From assembly GCA_947069175.1 (NCBI GenBank), contig CAMTDV010000007.1, positions 47,644,181-47,708,180 of the forward strand: a stretch of 64,000 nt of DNA. The letters run 5' to 3'. The position numbers and the translations under genes are program-made. This document shows, in pieces, positions 1 through 10,131 of the stretch; the first letter of the stretch is position 1, and each line of letters starts with the position of its first letter. The notes under the pieces are model-generated. The model saw nothing but the letters and a program-made list of their open reading frames with translations. It was not told where the DNA came from and made no database searches. The stretch is from Scalesia atractyloides. Taxonomy: Eukaryota > Streptophyta > Magnoliopsida > Asterales > Asteraceae.

Positions 1-1740
1 TTCACAGGCGGGGCTCAGGTTTATCGAGCCAAAGTTGAGACTATTTCTAAGCTCCATTCGCCCACATCCGTGAAATCTATTAGGAGTTTTCTTGGTCATG
101 CAGGTTTTACTGGTGATTCATAAAGGATTTTTCCAAAATCGCCCTCCCATGACCTAGCTCATCGAAAAGGATGCCTAGTTTATTTTCTCTGATGAATGCA
201 TTCGAGCATTCAAGCTGTTGAAGGAGAAGTTAGCGAGTGCCCTGATCATGGTAGCTCCCAACTGGGAATTGCCATTTGAGTTGATGTGTGATTCGAGTGA
301 TTTCGTAATCGGGGTTATTTTGGGTCAAAGGGGGGATAAGCACTTTCACCCGATTTACTATGCGAGCAACACCTTGAACGACGCTCAGGAGCATTATACC
401 ACAATAGAGAAAGAGCTCCTAGCTGTGGTCTTTGCCTTCAATAAGTTTCCTTCTTATCTCATCCTTTCCAAGACCATTGTGTACACGGATCATGCAGCTC
501 TTCGGTATCTTTTTGGCAAGCAAGATGCTAAACCGAGATTGATATGTTGGATTTTTTGTTGTAGGAGTTGGATGTTGAAATCCGTGATAAGAAAGGGGCT
601 GAAAACTTGGCATCCGATCATTTGTCCTGACTTGAGCACAATGAAGGAAAGGGAATTCATGGGCCTAACATCAATGACAATTTCCCCCGCGAGTTTCTTA
701 TGCGGATCGAGACTAATGATGATTCCCCATGGTTTGCTGACTTTGCAAATTACCTAGCTAGTGGCATCTTGATCAAAGGGATCACCCATCAGCAAAAGCA
801 GAAGTTCTTTGCGGGTATCAGGTATTATTTTTGGGATGACCCTTACTTTTTTTAGGTAGGAGCGGATCAGATGATCCGGCGATGCGTGTATGGTGACAAG
901 GTGAGAGATATTTTGCGCCACTATCACGAGGGACCCACGGAGGCCACCATGGAGCGAACAACACGTCAAAGAAAGTGTTCGAGTCTGGATTCTTTTGGCC
1001 TAATATCTTTTGTGATGCCCATTAGTGGATGAGGTCCTGTGATGCTTGCCAGAGAGCAAGCAATATTTCAGCACGCAATGAGATGCCACAAAACGACATC
1101 CAAGTTTGTGAGGTCTTTGACGTATGGGGACTAGACTTCATGGGTCCCATCCTGACCTCTTTTGGTAACCACTACATCCTAGTTGCCGTTGATTAAGCTT
1201 TACCCACTAATGATGCTAGGGTGGTAGTGAGGTTTTTGAAGAAGTTGTTTGCTCGCTTTGGTGCCCCAAAGGCATTGATTAGTGATCATGGGATGCATTG
1301 TCCTGATATGGTGTGCAACACCGATTCTCTGCACCGTATCGTCCACAGACGAGTGGACAGGTTGAGGTCACTAATCGGGGCATCAAGCGGATTTTGGAGA
1401 AAACGGTTAATTCTAGCCATAAGGATTGGTCCGAGAAATTGGATAATACACTATGGGCTTTCCAGACAGCCTACAAGACTCCTATAGGCACACACCATTT
1501 AAATTGGTCTATGGAAAGTCTTGCCATCTTCTTGTGGAGCTCGAGCATAAGGCATATTGGGCTTTGAAGACAGTTAATCTTGATATGGCAGCTGCGGGTG
1601 AGAACAGGTTTGTGTAGATCCACGAGATTGAGGAACTTGAATGATATGTATGTAAGCTCCAAGTTGTACAAGGAACGCACTAAGATGCTTCATGATGCCC
1701 GCTTGAAGGATAAGAAAGAATTCCGAGTTGGTGATATATA
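1..1740 (+). pseudogene. pol: Athila pol remnant: RT end, RNase H, integrase
   Basis: This would be the polyprotein part that copies RNA into DNA and integrates it. Bases 1-217 read as the end of reverse transcriptase (SVKSIRSFLGHAGF-like). Bases 218-620 encode a clear RNase H domain with FELMCDSSDF, HPIYYASNTLN, KELLAVVFAF and YTDHAALRYLF. Bases 720-1100 read as the integrase N-terminal part. Bases 1220-1740 hold the integrase core and C-terminal part, including a PQTSGQVEVTNRGIKRILEK block from about 1336. The domains lie in at least three frames with several stops, including one near 1195 in the core. It is a clear non-functional remnant. Confidence 0.85.
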
Positions 1741-1750
1741 AAAAACAAAA

Positions 1751-2606
1751 GAAATTCTGAAAATTAAGTACTATTAACAAGGAATCTGGCACTACCAGGC
1801 CTGTTAGTGTCAGCCCCTTTTAAGAATCATAATAGAACCCAACTTCTTTAAAAATTCATCTTCTCCACTTGAACTCATTCAAAGCACTCACAAATCCTCT
1901 GCATCTCCTTGCTTCCTCCAAGAAATCTTGCATTCCTTCCTCCCAACAAGCATTCTAGATACGAATCCTTCCTTTTCTTTGTAAGTTTTTGGTAATTTTG
2001 GGATTATGTTCTTCAAGCTAGTTTCTTTTAAGTTGTCTAACCCAATTCAAGCCCGTGTTTTGTGTTTTTTGTGTTGTTGTGAACCGCACTTAACAGATTT
2101 ATAAAACCCCTAAGTGAAATTGTGAAAAAGTCGGGGTTTTAGGTGGGTTTTGGAAGCTGTCGCGATTCTGGTTCCGAAAATTCCAAAAATTAAGCACTAT
2201 CAACAAGGAATCTGGCACTACCAGGCCTGCTAATGTCAGCCCCTTTTAAGAATCAATAATAGAACCCAACTTCTTTAAAAATTCATCTTATCCCCTTGAA
2301 ATCATTCAAAACACTCACAAACCCTCTGCATCTCCTTGCTTCCTCCAAGAAATCTTGCATTCCTTCCTCCCAACAAGCATTCCATATACGAATCCTTCCT
2401 TTTCTTTGTAAGTTCTTGGTAATTTTGGGGCTATGTTCTTCAAGTTAGTTTCTTTAAGTTGTCTAAATCACCCAATTCAAGCCTGTTTTTTTGTGTTTTT
2501 TTGTGTTGTTGTGAACCATACTTAACCGATTTATAAAACCCCTAAGTGAAATTGTGAAAAAGTCAGGGTTTTGGGTGGGTTTTGGAAGCTGTCTCGATTC
2601 TGGTTC
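1751..2606 (+). repeat. Tandem duplication of a 427-bp spacer unit
   Basis: Two head-to-tail copies lie at about 1751-2177 and 2178-2606. Both carry the landmarks GGCACTACCAGGCCTG, CCCCTTTTAAGAATC, TCCTTGCTTCCTCCAAG, TTTCTTTGTAAGTT and GTTCCG in the same order, 427 bp apart. The unit is CT-rich and then becomes GT-rich after a GTAAGT, which resembles a plant 5' untranslated exon followed by a splice donor. It lies between pol and the env-like ORF of element A, where a leader or internal promoter for env expression would be expected. It contains no convincing ORF. Confidence 0.85.
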
Positions 2607-2984
2607 CGTCACGCACGAGGGTGCCATCTGATGGCACGATCGTGCCGATCATAAAGTTGTAAATGGATCTTTATAAATTGCCTAGAAATTCATCGCGCAC
2701 GAGGGTGCCATCTGATGGCACGATCGTGCTCTTCATAAAATTCCCAGATTTTCATAAAACTCACCGAGAAATGGTCCGGCACAAGGGTGCCAAAGTGTAG
2801 CATGATCGTGCCTGTTGAAGAACAAACCCAGAACTTCATAAAACCCAGAAGTCTTCATAACATCTGTTGAACACCAAGCACGCACGATCGTGCCATCTGT
2901 TGGCATGACCGTGCCAAACTATCCAGAATCAGTTTCTTGTTTGTCTGTTGCGTTTAACTACTGATTTCTTGCTCATTCTTGCAG
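1981..2984 (+). other. Putative leader intron before the env-like ORF
   Basis: A GTAAGT donor at 1981 follows a CT-rich, exon-like stretch. A second identical donor lies at 2408 in the duplicated unit. A pyrimidine-rich acceptor ending TTCTTGCAG stops at 2984, and the env-like ATG is the next base. Removal of 1981-2984 or 2408-2984 would give a short leader joined directly to the ORF. Spliced expression of env-like genes has been proposed for related plant elements; here it is inference from the splice-site sequences only. Confidence 0.5.
2613..2915 (+). repeat. Array of four paired palindromic motifs (spacer copy)
   Basis: Four units start at 2613, 2697, 2779 and 2882. Each has two copies of a motif close to GCACGATCGTGCC separated by about 7-9 nt. 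The best single motif, GGCACGATCGTGCC at 2633-2646, is a perfect 14-bp palindrome. In the first two units the pair also forms a larger inverted repeat, GTGCCATC/GATGGCAC around one base. A closely related four-unit array is present in the LTR of the same element at 29800-30160. Confidence 0.85.
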
Positions 2985-3327
2985 ATGGATCACCCATTCC
3001 TATGGTTGAGCAACAATACCAAGGAAGGGCATTGTGTCGCCAAAGTGGAGAGGTTATGGGCAAGGAGACATTTAATTGAACCCATGCGGACATTACAAAC
3101 TGTTGATCTTGGCTTACTTGGTCAGTCCGAGCGGTTCGAGGATCTCATGACTCCGCCATGGGCCCGCCTCTTTGACGTAGCTAGCTATAGTACGTAGAGC
3201 TGGTCATCGAATTCTTCACTTCCTTTCGGTTTACTTTCTGTGCCCAAACGTTTATGAAAAGCGGGTTGGTGTAAGTTACCGTCTAGGATGGAAATGGCAC
3301 CATCAGTCCATCAGTCGGTTCGGTCAG
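2985..3327 (+). pseudogene. Athila env-like ORF, 5' part, cut by G1
   Basis: The ORF starts at ATG 2985, directly after a splice-acceptor-like TTCTTGCAG. The first 70 residues (MDHPFLWLSNN..., then MRTLQTVDLGLLGQSERFEDL) are open to a stop at 3195-3197. After a frameshift the similarity continues as ELVIEFFTSFRF and GWKWHH-like segments up to 3327, where G1 is inserted. I match this by memory to the plant ATHILA ORF1/env-like family found downstream of pol; its function is not established. No signal peptide or membrane segment is visible in this part. The downstream half resumes at 26840. Confidence 0.7.
3323..3327 (+). repeat. Target-site duplication GTCAG of G1
   Basis: GTCAG lies immediately left of the G1 LTR and again at 26840-26844 immediately right of it. 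A perfect 5-bp duplication fits Ty3/gypsy integration and fixes both ends of G1. Confidence 0.93.
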
Positions 3328-6325
3328 TGTAACACCCTGTAAAAATCGTGTCCAATAATATAGTGACATGTGTTATATTTTTATTTTAGTCTATTAAAGA
3401 CTGACAAGGACTAAAAGCGTCAACATGCTCAAACTAAGCCTCTGAGTGACCTTCTGATGTCAGCATGCATAAAACATAGCCTCTGAGTGACCATTAGTGT
3501 CAACATGCTAAAACTTGGCCCCTAAGTGACCGTTGTGTCAACATGCCCAACCTCTAAGTGACATCGGAGTCAACATGCTTATAACGAGCCTCAGAGAAAT
3601 CTTTTACGAAGTCCTAACTCTCATATGTTCCATTTGTGGACAAGAGGGATTAAATCTGTAATTTATAAAGTTGGACATTGGAGGGATTAAAAGTGTCAAC
3701 ATGTTAATTTATACCTCTGAGTGACCTTTTAACTAACCGAGAGCTCGACAATGTCCGGGCATAATCCCGGGTACGCCAAGTATTGGCTACGGAGGGCTAA
3801 AAGTGCTAAAAAGGTGTTTTAGAAGGTTTAAATAGGTTTTATAAGTTGAGGGGCTAAATGTGGCAAATTTTGAAATCTGACATAGGGCACTCGCGGGGCG
3901 CAAGAGCTAAGGCTTGGCCTCTCGCGAGGAATAAAAGGCCTGTCTCTATAGAAAGTTTGCTTGGTCTCAACACATATTGCAAAAAAACCATTAAATCGAA
4001 ACCAGGGACTTTCAAACAACTATGCCACGTTTTAGGACACTTGTAAACTCCCACTTACACCCCTTAGCACCAGTCATCACCTCCTTCAAGCTCTCCAACT
4101 ATAAATAGGTGCAAAGGTTCAACCTTTGAACTTGCACCTTTCTCATTTTCAACTCTTCTCCCTCATCTAGAAGTTCCTAGCTGAAAGGAGCATCCAACTT
4201 AGTTCTCTTGCATTCTAGGAACCTCTTGTAAGTGTTCCTTGCTATTTCATTTTCGTTTATAGGCTTTTATAGCCAAAAGTCAAGCGTTTTATGGAAAAGA
4301 CTTTCGGTTAAGACCATTATGGTCCAGCCATTGTTCGTAATGAACATGGCTAAGTGATCGTAATAAGGTAGGTGTTAGTCCCTATAAAGGGCACCTCCTA
4401 AAGATCACGTTTGCTAGACCAATTGACGGGTCAAAGTTATGATATTAAAAAGTCAAACATGCAATTTTTTTGAAAACTCATAAATTAATCTTATATATGT
4501 CATGAAACCCGTTTTGACACTTAAAACAAGTTGGTAATAATTATTAGAACATGTAAGAACATGTTCGGCTCGTCAATTTCAGTTCTAGGGTTGGTTCGCA
4601 ACCGAAAGTCGCAAAGTTTGACTTCTACTTTGACTTTCAATTCTGACCCGATTTAGATTAGTTAGCTACTGATCTAAAGTTGCATTATGATTATAATATA
4701 ATGTAGCATAACCCTTTGAGGTTATATTACATGATCATAATCAGAATCTAAGTTTATGCACAAGTTCCGTAATTATGCCATTTTGACTAAAATGCCCTTT
4801 TTGCATAAAATAAGGTTTAAAAGATAATGAACTTGAAAATAAGTGTTCTACTGTTTAATATTAAAGTAAGATTATTTGGGATTTTAAATCAGATTAAAAA
4901 CTGAGTTTATGAACAAGTCCTTGTAATATGTCGGTAAATGACGATAAAGCCCTTATGGCTTATAAAATGGTTTTAATCATATCATTTCAAGGTAAATCTT
5001 TTACCTACTGATATGTTATATTAAATAACATATCTAAGACATTTTAATCTGACTCTAACATCAGTTTTCGTTAAACATCGCATAAATCATCATTTTACGA
5101 CATAAGCGTCGTTTCGGCGCATAGTATGGTTTTAAACCATATTTATCAACCAAGACTTGTTACCTACTGATTTTAAAACTTATTTTAAATATTTTTACAT
5201 TAGGTACAAGATATAAACTCAGAATCCCAATTAATTTATAAACAATGTGTAAAATGACCAAAATGCCCCTTCGTGCATAGTTTGGTCATAAAAGATAAAT
5301 TCCACGTATAATTAATATCCTACTGATATTATATCATAAATAAAAAATATTTTTCCAGAATATTTATAATTATAACATTTAATTATTTTCAAGTTCCTTT
5401 TATACGATATGAAATTACCAAAATGCCCTTGTGAGGCATAGTTTCATCTTAAAACCTTAATGGGCATCTAAGTTGATATCCTACTGATATTAAAACTTAA
5501 TTAAAGTATAATGACATATAGAACTTGTCCATGACTTATCCGGTACCCGATATTGCTAATATGTGTACGATTAAATATATGTAACTAGTTTACGAAAAAT
5601 TAACCGAAACGGGTTTAACCTTGTCATTTAAGTTTCAAAATCCAGAATGTTTATATTTTACCCATATTATGCAAGTTAAAGTACTTGTCGGGATTAAACT
5701 ACATTCTATCCGATCATCGTTTAATCAGGCGTTATACGTTTTGATCCTGTACACTACTCGGTCTAAGTCTATGACTTAAATAAGACCGTTAGTATTTAAT
5801 TGGTTAGCTTATGCCATAATCCAGACTAGACCTTCCGGTAAATGCTATCTGCACTTAGATCATTTTGGATACGGTTGACATATTAAATCTTGCATTTTTA
5901 AATCAAGACTAGCTCAGGTAAATACTCTTGACTTATTTTCCCTATACGGGCTTGTGATACGTTAACTTATTACCGCTTGGTCAGAAATACGTTAACTTAT
6001 TTTAAAAGACTAAGCTTGCAGGTACAATACGAAATAGGCTGGAAGCTGATTGGTAGTGAAATAAGAGGATCTTAGCAAATCCTTAGATCTGCCCTAAAGT
6101 CTGTTTTATATTCTTTCTTTGTACATTTGATGATCCTCTTGTGGATCTTCTATTACGAGCCTGTATATTATTTTATTTTGAACATTTGGTTTGTAATAGT
6201 AATTTTATTCCAAGACTTCCGTTGTGCCGTGTTTAATTGACAATGATGTTATCAACTTACGTCACGATACTCCCCACCTTGGCCCACCGGTGGATGGATT
6301 TGGGTTGGAAATCCGGGGTGTGATA
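3328..6325 (+). repeat. G1 5' LTR (2,998 bp)
   Basis: It starts TGTAACACCCTG and ends GGGGTGTGATA, the final CA having changed to TA. It aligns end to end with 23440-26839 except for about 420 bp missing after 5987 (present at about 26101-26519 in the 3' copy). A TATA box at 4100 implies a short U3-side promoter region and a U5 part of more than 2 kb. The body from about 4700 to 5600 contains several diverged copies of a block with CCTACTGATAT and AAAATGCCCTT. Confidence 0.93.
4100..4108 (+). promoter_or_regulatory. TATA box of the G1 LTR promoter
   Basis: TATAAATAG occurs in a CTCCAACTATAAATAGGTGC context and is preserved in the 3' LTR at 24216-24224. A CT-rich stretch follows from about 4137. 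Transcription probably starts about 25-35 bp downstream. Confidence 0.7.
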
Positions 6326-6491
6326 GGTTGGTATCAGAGCCAACATTTGAGAGAATTAAACACTATCCTTCTTGTGTTTAATCTCAAACTTACACGAGCA
6401 CATTCCTTAGACTTTCGAGTCTAGGCATTGACCTAGGATTACTCATTTCATTATTACGTTATTAGTATTGTTTTTGAATTGATTTTTTCAG
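4228..6491 (+). other. Putative leader intron crossing LTR and primer site of G1
   Basis: A consensus donor, CTT|GTAAGT, lies at 4228, about 120 bp after the TATA box, and is conserved in the other LTR at 24343. A strong acceptor, GATTTTTTCAG, ends at 6491 just before the pre-gag ORF. Splicing would remove 2,264 nt including most of U5 and the primer-binding site. Spliced RNA could then be translated but not reverse transcribed. This is inference from signals only. Confidence 0.45.
6329..6341 (+). other. G1 primer-binding site (initiator tRNA-Met)
   Basis: TGGTATCAGAGCC, complementary to the 3' end of plant initiator methionine tRNA, lies 3 bp after the 5' LTR end. This is the usual primer for plant LTR retrotransposons. 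Confidence 0.93.
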
Positions 6492-6530
6492 GAAATTTCG
6501 CCACATGTACGAGGAAGAGGCAAAGGACCA

Positions 6531-7542
6531 ATGAGGGGAGGACCTTCAGGACATATCCCTCCACATCCACATCACCCGAACCCCTATGAATATTCGGGGG
6601 ATTCATTGCCACTACCACAACACTCACCTTCTCATACCTAAAATTCTTATCACTCGTACCATTCACATCATTCACACCACTCTCACCATTCCCATCATTC
6701 TTATCATGATGAATTTAACCCCAACCAATACTTTAACACACCCCCATCTGATCAGAATCAGTTGGATCAGCCAAATCCAATGGACGAGGACTCCGATCCA
6801 GAGATGTCGCCGTCAAGTTCAAATGCGCACCCCATTGAGATATCAAGCAATTCAAACTCCTGTGTCGGATCGCCATATCAAGGTCCTATGAATGGTATCA
6901 ATATTGGAACCAATTTACCTTTGCCAACACTCCTTCCCATCACTGTCAACCACCTCCCATACAAGAAGATGTTCACATGGAACCAGTGGGACATCATCAG
7001 CCACCACTTGAGCCGCCGAGGAGGAAATGAGGAGCACGTATGTCAGTACGTGCAAATCAATGGTCGGGTTCGCTATTAAACCCTACCCCACCATTCAAGA
7101 GGACCCACAAATGGGTGGACCCTCTAACACCTCACCTGTGGTGGAGCCAACACCAACGCCTACAGTTCAACCACCACCATCGGGTTATAGTAACCCAATC
7201 CCCACATATCCAGACACATCTGGATATGATCCTTTTAACCTGTCTACACCTGTAGACTATCAAGCGTGGTCGCATGACCCTTACATGCAAGCGGTCATGC
7301 ATAACGCACTTTACCCGTCTCCTTTCCCACCTGCTTATCCACCTACTGGATTTCCAAGTTATGGATACCAGTATCCGGTTATGCCACAACCACAACCACA
7401 ACCTCCGCCACCACTAGAGGCCATTAACGAAGCCTTAGAACGAATGAAAGAAAAGCAACAACAAGCCGAGAAAACAGAGAAGAAGATGAACAAGTTCTTC
7501 AAGAAACTCTCCAAACTGGTTAAGGGAAAGAAGGACGAGTGA
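6531..7542 (+). pseudogene. Pre-gag ORF of G1 (Pro/His-rich, basic C-terminus)
   Basis: An extra coding region lies between the primer site and gag. It opens with an Arg/Gly-rich start (RGRGKGPMRGG), then a Pro/His block, then His-Ser repeats (HHSHHSHHSHHSYHD). An acidic Ser/Pro stretch, a Pro/Tyr-rich region (7110-7410) and a charged helical end (EALERMKEKQQQ ... KGKKDE) with its own stop at 7540-7542 follow. The frame is broken by TAA at 6639, a one-base loss near 6887 and stops near 7027-7077. The compositional domains stay recognisable across the breaks, so it was once protein-coding. I know no function. It is not Gag: no zinc knuckle and no WW-containing gag core. Confidence 0.65.
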
Positions 7543-8125
7543 AGTCTCTTCTAATATATGTTAGTCCCTGCGAGGATATTGTTATTTCTTTAGTCTTTGC
7601 GTGGACATCTTGTTTCTGTATTCCTTGCATGGACAATTTATTTCATTGTTTCTAGTATTGTAATTTCTATTTGGAATTTAATGAAGTATTTTTGGAATTA
7701 TATATATGTATTCATCCTCTTCAAACGAGCGTCTCGATTTTACTCGAAATTTGTGCTCTGCGATATAATTCTAAAAAGATCTTAATAGTTTTGATTAGCC
7801 AAGTGGCACAGACCACATAATTGGCCAACATTATAAATGATAGTTAAGGATAAAGGGTCTTCTATCATCATAGTTAAGGGAAGTTATCCTTCTATCCATA
7901 GGTGGTGGACTTAAGTTCAAGACTCCAAGTCGTTAAGGTCAATGCGACCGGGACTATTAATCAACTATTAAGGTACTCTTATGTTAACATTCAGAATGTT
8001 CATACTCCTAGTAGTGTGACTTGAGGAACCACACTAGCCTTCAAGATAATGGACTATGTCCTAACCTTATATAGCCTACGTGATCAAATTTGATCCCGGC
8101 TAATATCATCAGTGTGATGATTAAA
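7543..8125 (+). other. G1 spacer after the pre-gag ORF
   Basis: This AT-rich non-coding stretch begins with loosely repeated phrases (CCTTGCATGGACA, CTTTGCGTGGACA) and runs into the 40-bp tandem array. No ORF with coding character was seen. Confidence 0.6.
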
Positions 8126-8760
8126 CATCCATTAGCGATGTATTGCCCTTGGGGCTATGATAAAACATCCATTAGTGATGTATTACCCTTGGGCTATGAT
8201 AAAACATCCATTAGTGATGTATTGCCTTTGGGGCTATGATTAAAATATCCACTAGTGATGTATTGCCCTTGGGGCTATAATTAAAACATTCATTAGTGAT
8301 GTATTGCCCTTGGGCTATGATTAAAACATCCATTAGTGATGTATTGCCCTTGGGCTATGATTAAAACATCCATTAGTGATGTATTGCCCTTGGGCTATGA
8401 TTAAAATATCCATTAGTGATGTATTGCCCTTGGGGCTATGATAAAACATCCATTAGTGATGTATTGCCCTTGGGGCTATGATTAAAACATCCATTAGTGA
8501 TGTATTTCCCTTGGGGCTATGATTAAACATCCATTAGTGATGTATTGCCCTTAGGGCTATGATTAAAACATCCATTAGTGATGTATTGCACTTGGGGCTA
8601 TGATTAAAACATCCATTAGTGATGTATTGCCCTTGGGGCTATGATAAAACATCCATTAGTGATGTACTGCCCTTGGGGCTATGATTAAAACATCCATTAG
8701 TGATGAATTGCCTTTAAGGCTATGATTTAACATCCATTAGTGATGTAATGCCTTTGAGCA
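8126..8760 (+). repeat. Tandem array, 16 copies of a ~40-bp unit
   Basis: Sixteen consecutive copies of a 39-42 bp unit contain CATCCATTAGTGATGTATTG followed by CCCTTGGGGCTATGATTAAAA. Copies differ at few positions, mainly GGGG versus GGG and ATAAAA versus ATTAAAA. The array sits in the untranslated stretch between the pre-gag ORF and gag. Confidence 0.95.
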
Positions 8761-8814
8761 ATATTATATTGTCAAAATGACAACGACAACTGTGGTTAAT
8801 ATAATCCCTGTCCA

Positions 8815-8935
8815 TATTTTATGTCCATTAGTGACAGGCTAATGTGCCATATTTTATGTCCATAAGTGACGGGCCTATGTGCCATAATCACATGTCCATT
8901 AGTGGCAGGCCTATGTGCCATAAAATTTTATGTCC
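8815..8935 (+). repeat. Second short tandem repeat in the G1 leader
   Basis: Three diverged copies of a roughly 38-bp unit with ATGTCCATTAGTGACAGGC and TATGTGCCATA follow the 40-bp array and share its CCATTAGTGA core. It probably derives from the same expansion. Confidence 0.75.
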
Positions 8936-9229
8936 TTCGAGACAAGCTTATGAGCTATATATAAATTGTCTATATGACAATAACAGTTGTGACATTACGA
9001 TCCACTGCCTAATATTATATGGACTATGTCCAAATTATAATTTGCCTTTGATGGTCCTTTTGAGACCTAGGCCAAAAATAGATATAATAAGCATAAGAGT
9101 TGTGATGTTATTCACACTAGCTTGATTAGGCAATGGATTGTCATATCCAATGTTTACATCCAACATAGGGTTAAACACCATGGCTAAGAAAGAATTTTAT
9201 TTGGTATTTAGAACCAAAGCTTTGAAGAA

Positions 9230-9628
9230 ATGGCTAACTCGGATGAGGCACAAAGTAGCCACCGGGATGTTAACTCTAATAACGCAGAAAATATAGCCAT
9301 TAATAATGACAACTTCCAAGCTCGCATTGATGTGACCATTGAAAAGGCCATGGGAAAGGCCATAGAAAAACTTAAAGAGTCGAGTGCTACTCGCTCTAGA
9401 CCATTATCGATTACCCCATCCTCAGCTCATAAGGAGAGCTCCGTTCACTCTTCAAATGTGATGAGTGAACCAAAGAAAATGGATTTTGCTGCTAGGTCCC
9501 GTTCTTTTAAAGACGGATGTACCTATAAATATTTCGTCTCCTGCAAGCCCCGAGATTTTAATGGGGAGAAAGGAGCTGTGGAAGCCCTAAAGTGGCTGGA
9601 TGAGATGGAGACAATCGTAGATATCAGC
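9230..9628 (+). pseudogene. gag: G1 gag, N-terminal part, interrupted by C1
   Basis: Gag builds the particle that packages element RNA. The frame opens at ATG 9230 (MANSDEAQSSHRDVNS) and runs 133 residues to the C1 insertion. It includes a Lys/Glu-rich helical stretch (TIEKAMGKAIEKLKE) and the start of the gag core (FVSCKPRDFNGEKGAVEALK). The frame is intact here and resumes at 19331 after C1. An acceptor-like TTTATTTGGTATTTAG ends at 9211, 18 bp upstream of the ATG, so gag could be translated from a spliced RNA (inference). Confidence 0.85.
9624..9628 (+). repeat. Target-site duplication TCAGC of C1
   Basis: TCAGC lies left of the C1 LTR and again at 19331-19335 right of it. It is a perfect 5-bp duplication inside G1 gag and fixes the ends of C1. 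Confidence 0.93.
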
Positions 9629-10120
9629 TGTAGGTCCCCTAGTCCGTATGGATCTTGACAGAATCGTCTATCTAATCTGGAGTGCGGAATCTCCTAGATC
9701 AGATTTAAAAGAAAACACGAACACGAACAAGAACACGAACACAATTCCTTCAAACTGTCTTCTATTGATTATCAAACACAATTGTTTTACAATCAATTCA
9801 AGACTCTCTCTCTCAATCTCTCTGAAGCAATTCTTGCAGCAACCGAACAATAGAACCAACACCTAACTGAGCAACCTTAACCCTAATCACAACCTCCCTA
9901 TATATAGAGATAGGTTATGCTCATAGGCTAGGGTTTCCTACATGGACTGCTAATGGGTTTAAGGCCCAATTCGCCTACCATGCACTATTCTATGTCTAGT
10001 TCAGCCCAAATGCTTCTAATTAACTATTACAAAACTAAACCCGCTAACCGTTTATCATTTTACTAATTACAAGATATCCAAAGACCAAAACTAAGCTGTT
10101 GTCACAAATATGCACCAACA
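9629..10120 (-). repeat. C1 LTR, left copy (3' LTR of the element)
   Basis: This 492-bp LTR begins TGTAGGTCCCCTAG and ends TGCACCAACA. It is almost identical to 18839-19330, with the same length and only scattered substitutions, suggesting a fairly recent insertion. It contains a short ACACGAACAAGAACACGAAC repeat and a TATATATAG stretch. Confidence 0.95.
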
Positions 10121-10131
10121 AACTCCCCCTT
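10121..10131 (-). other. C1 polypurine tract
   Basis: AACTCCCCCTT on the plus strand is AAGGGGGAGTT on the coding strand, directly next to the left LTR. This is the expected place for plus-strand DNA priming. Confidence 0.85.

Noticed and set aside
8126..8760. CRISPR-like array
   Set aside because: The 40-bp units are directly adjacent with no unique spacers, and the context is a plant retrotransposon leader, so it is a simple tandem repeat.
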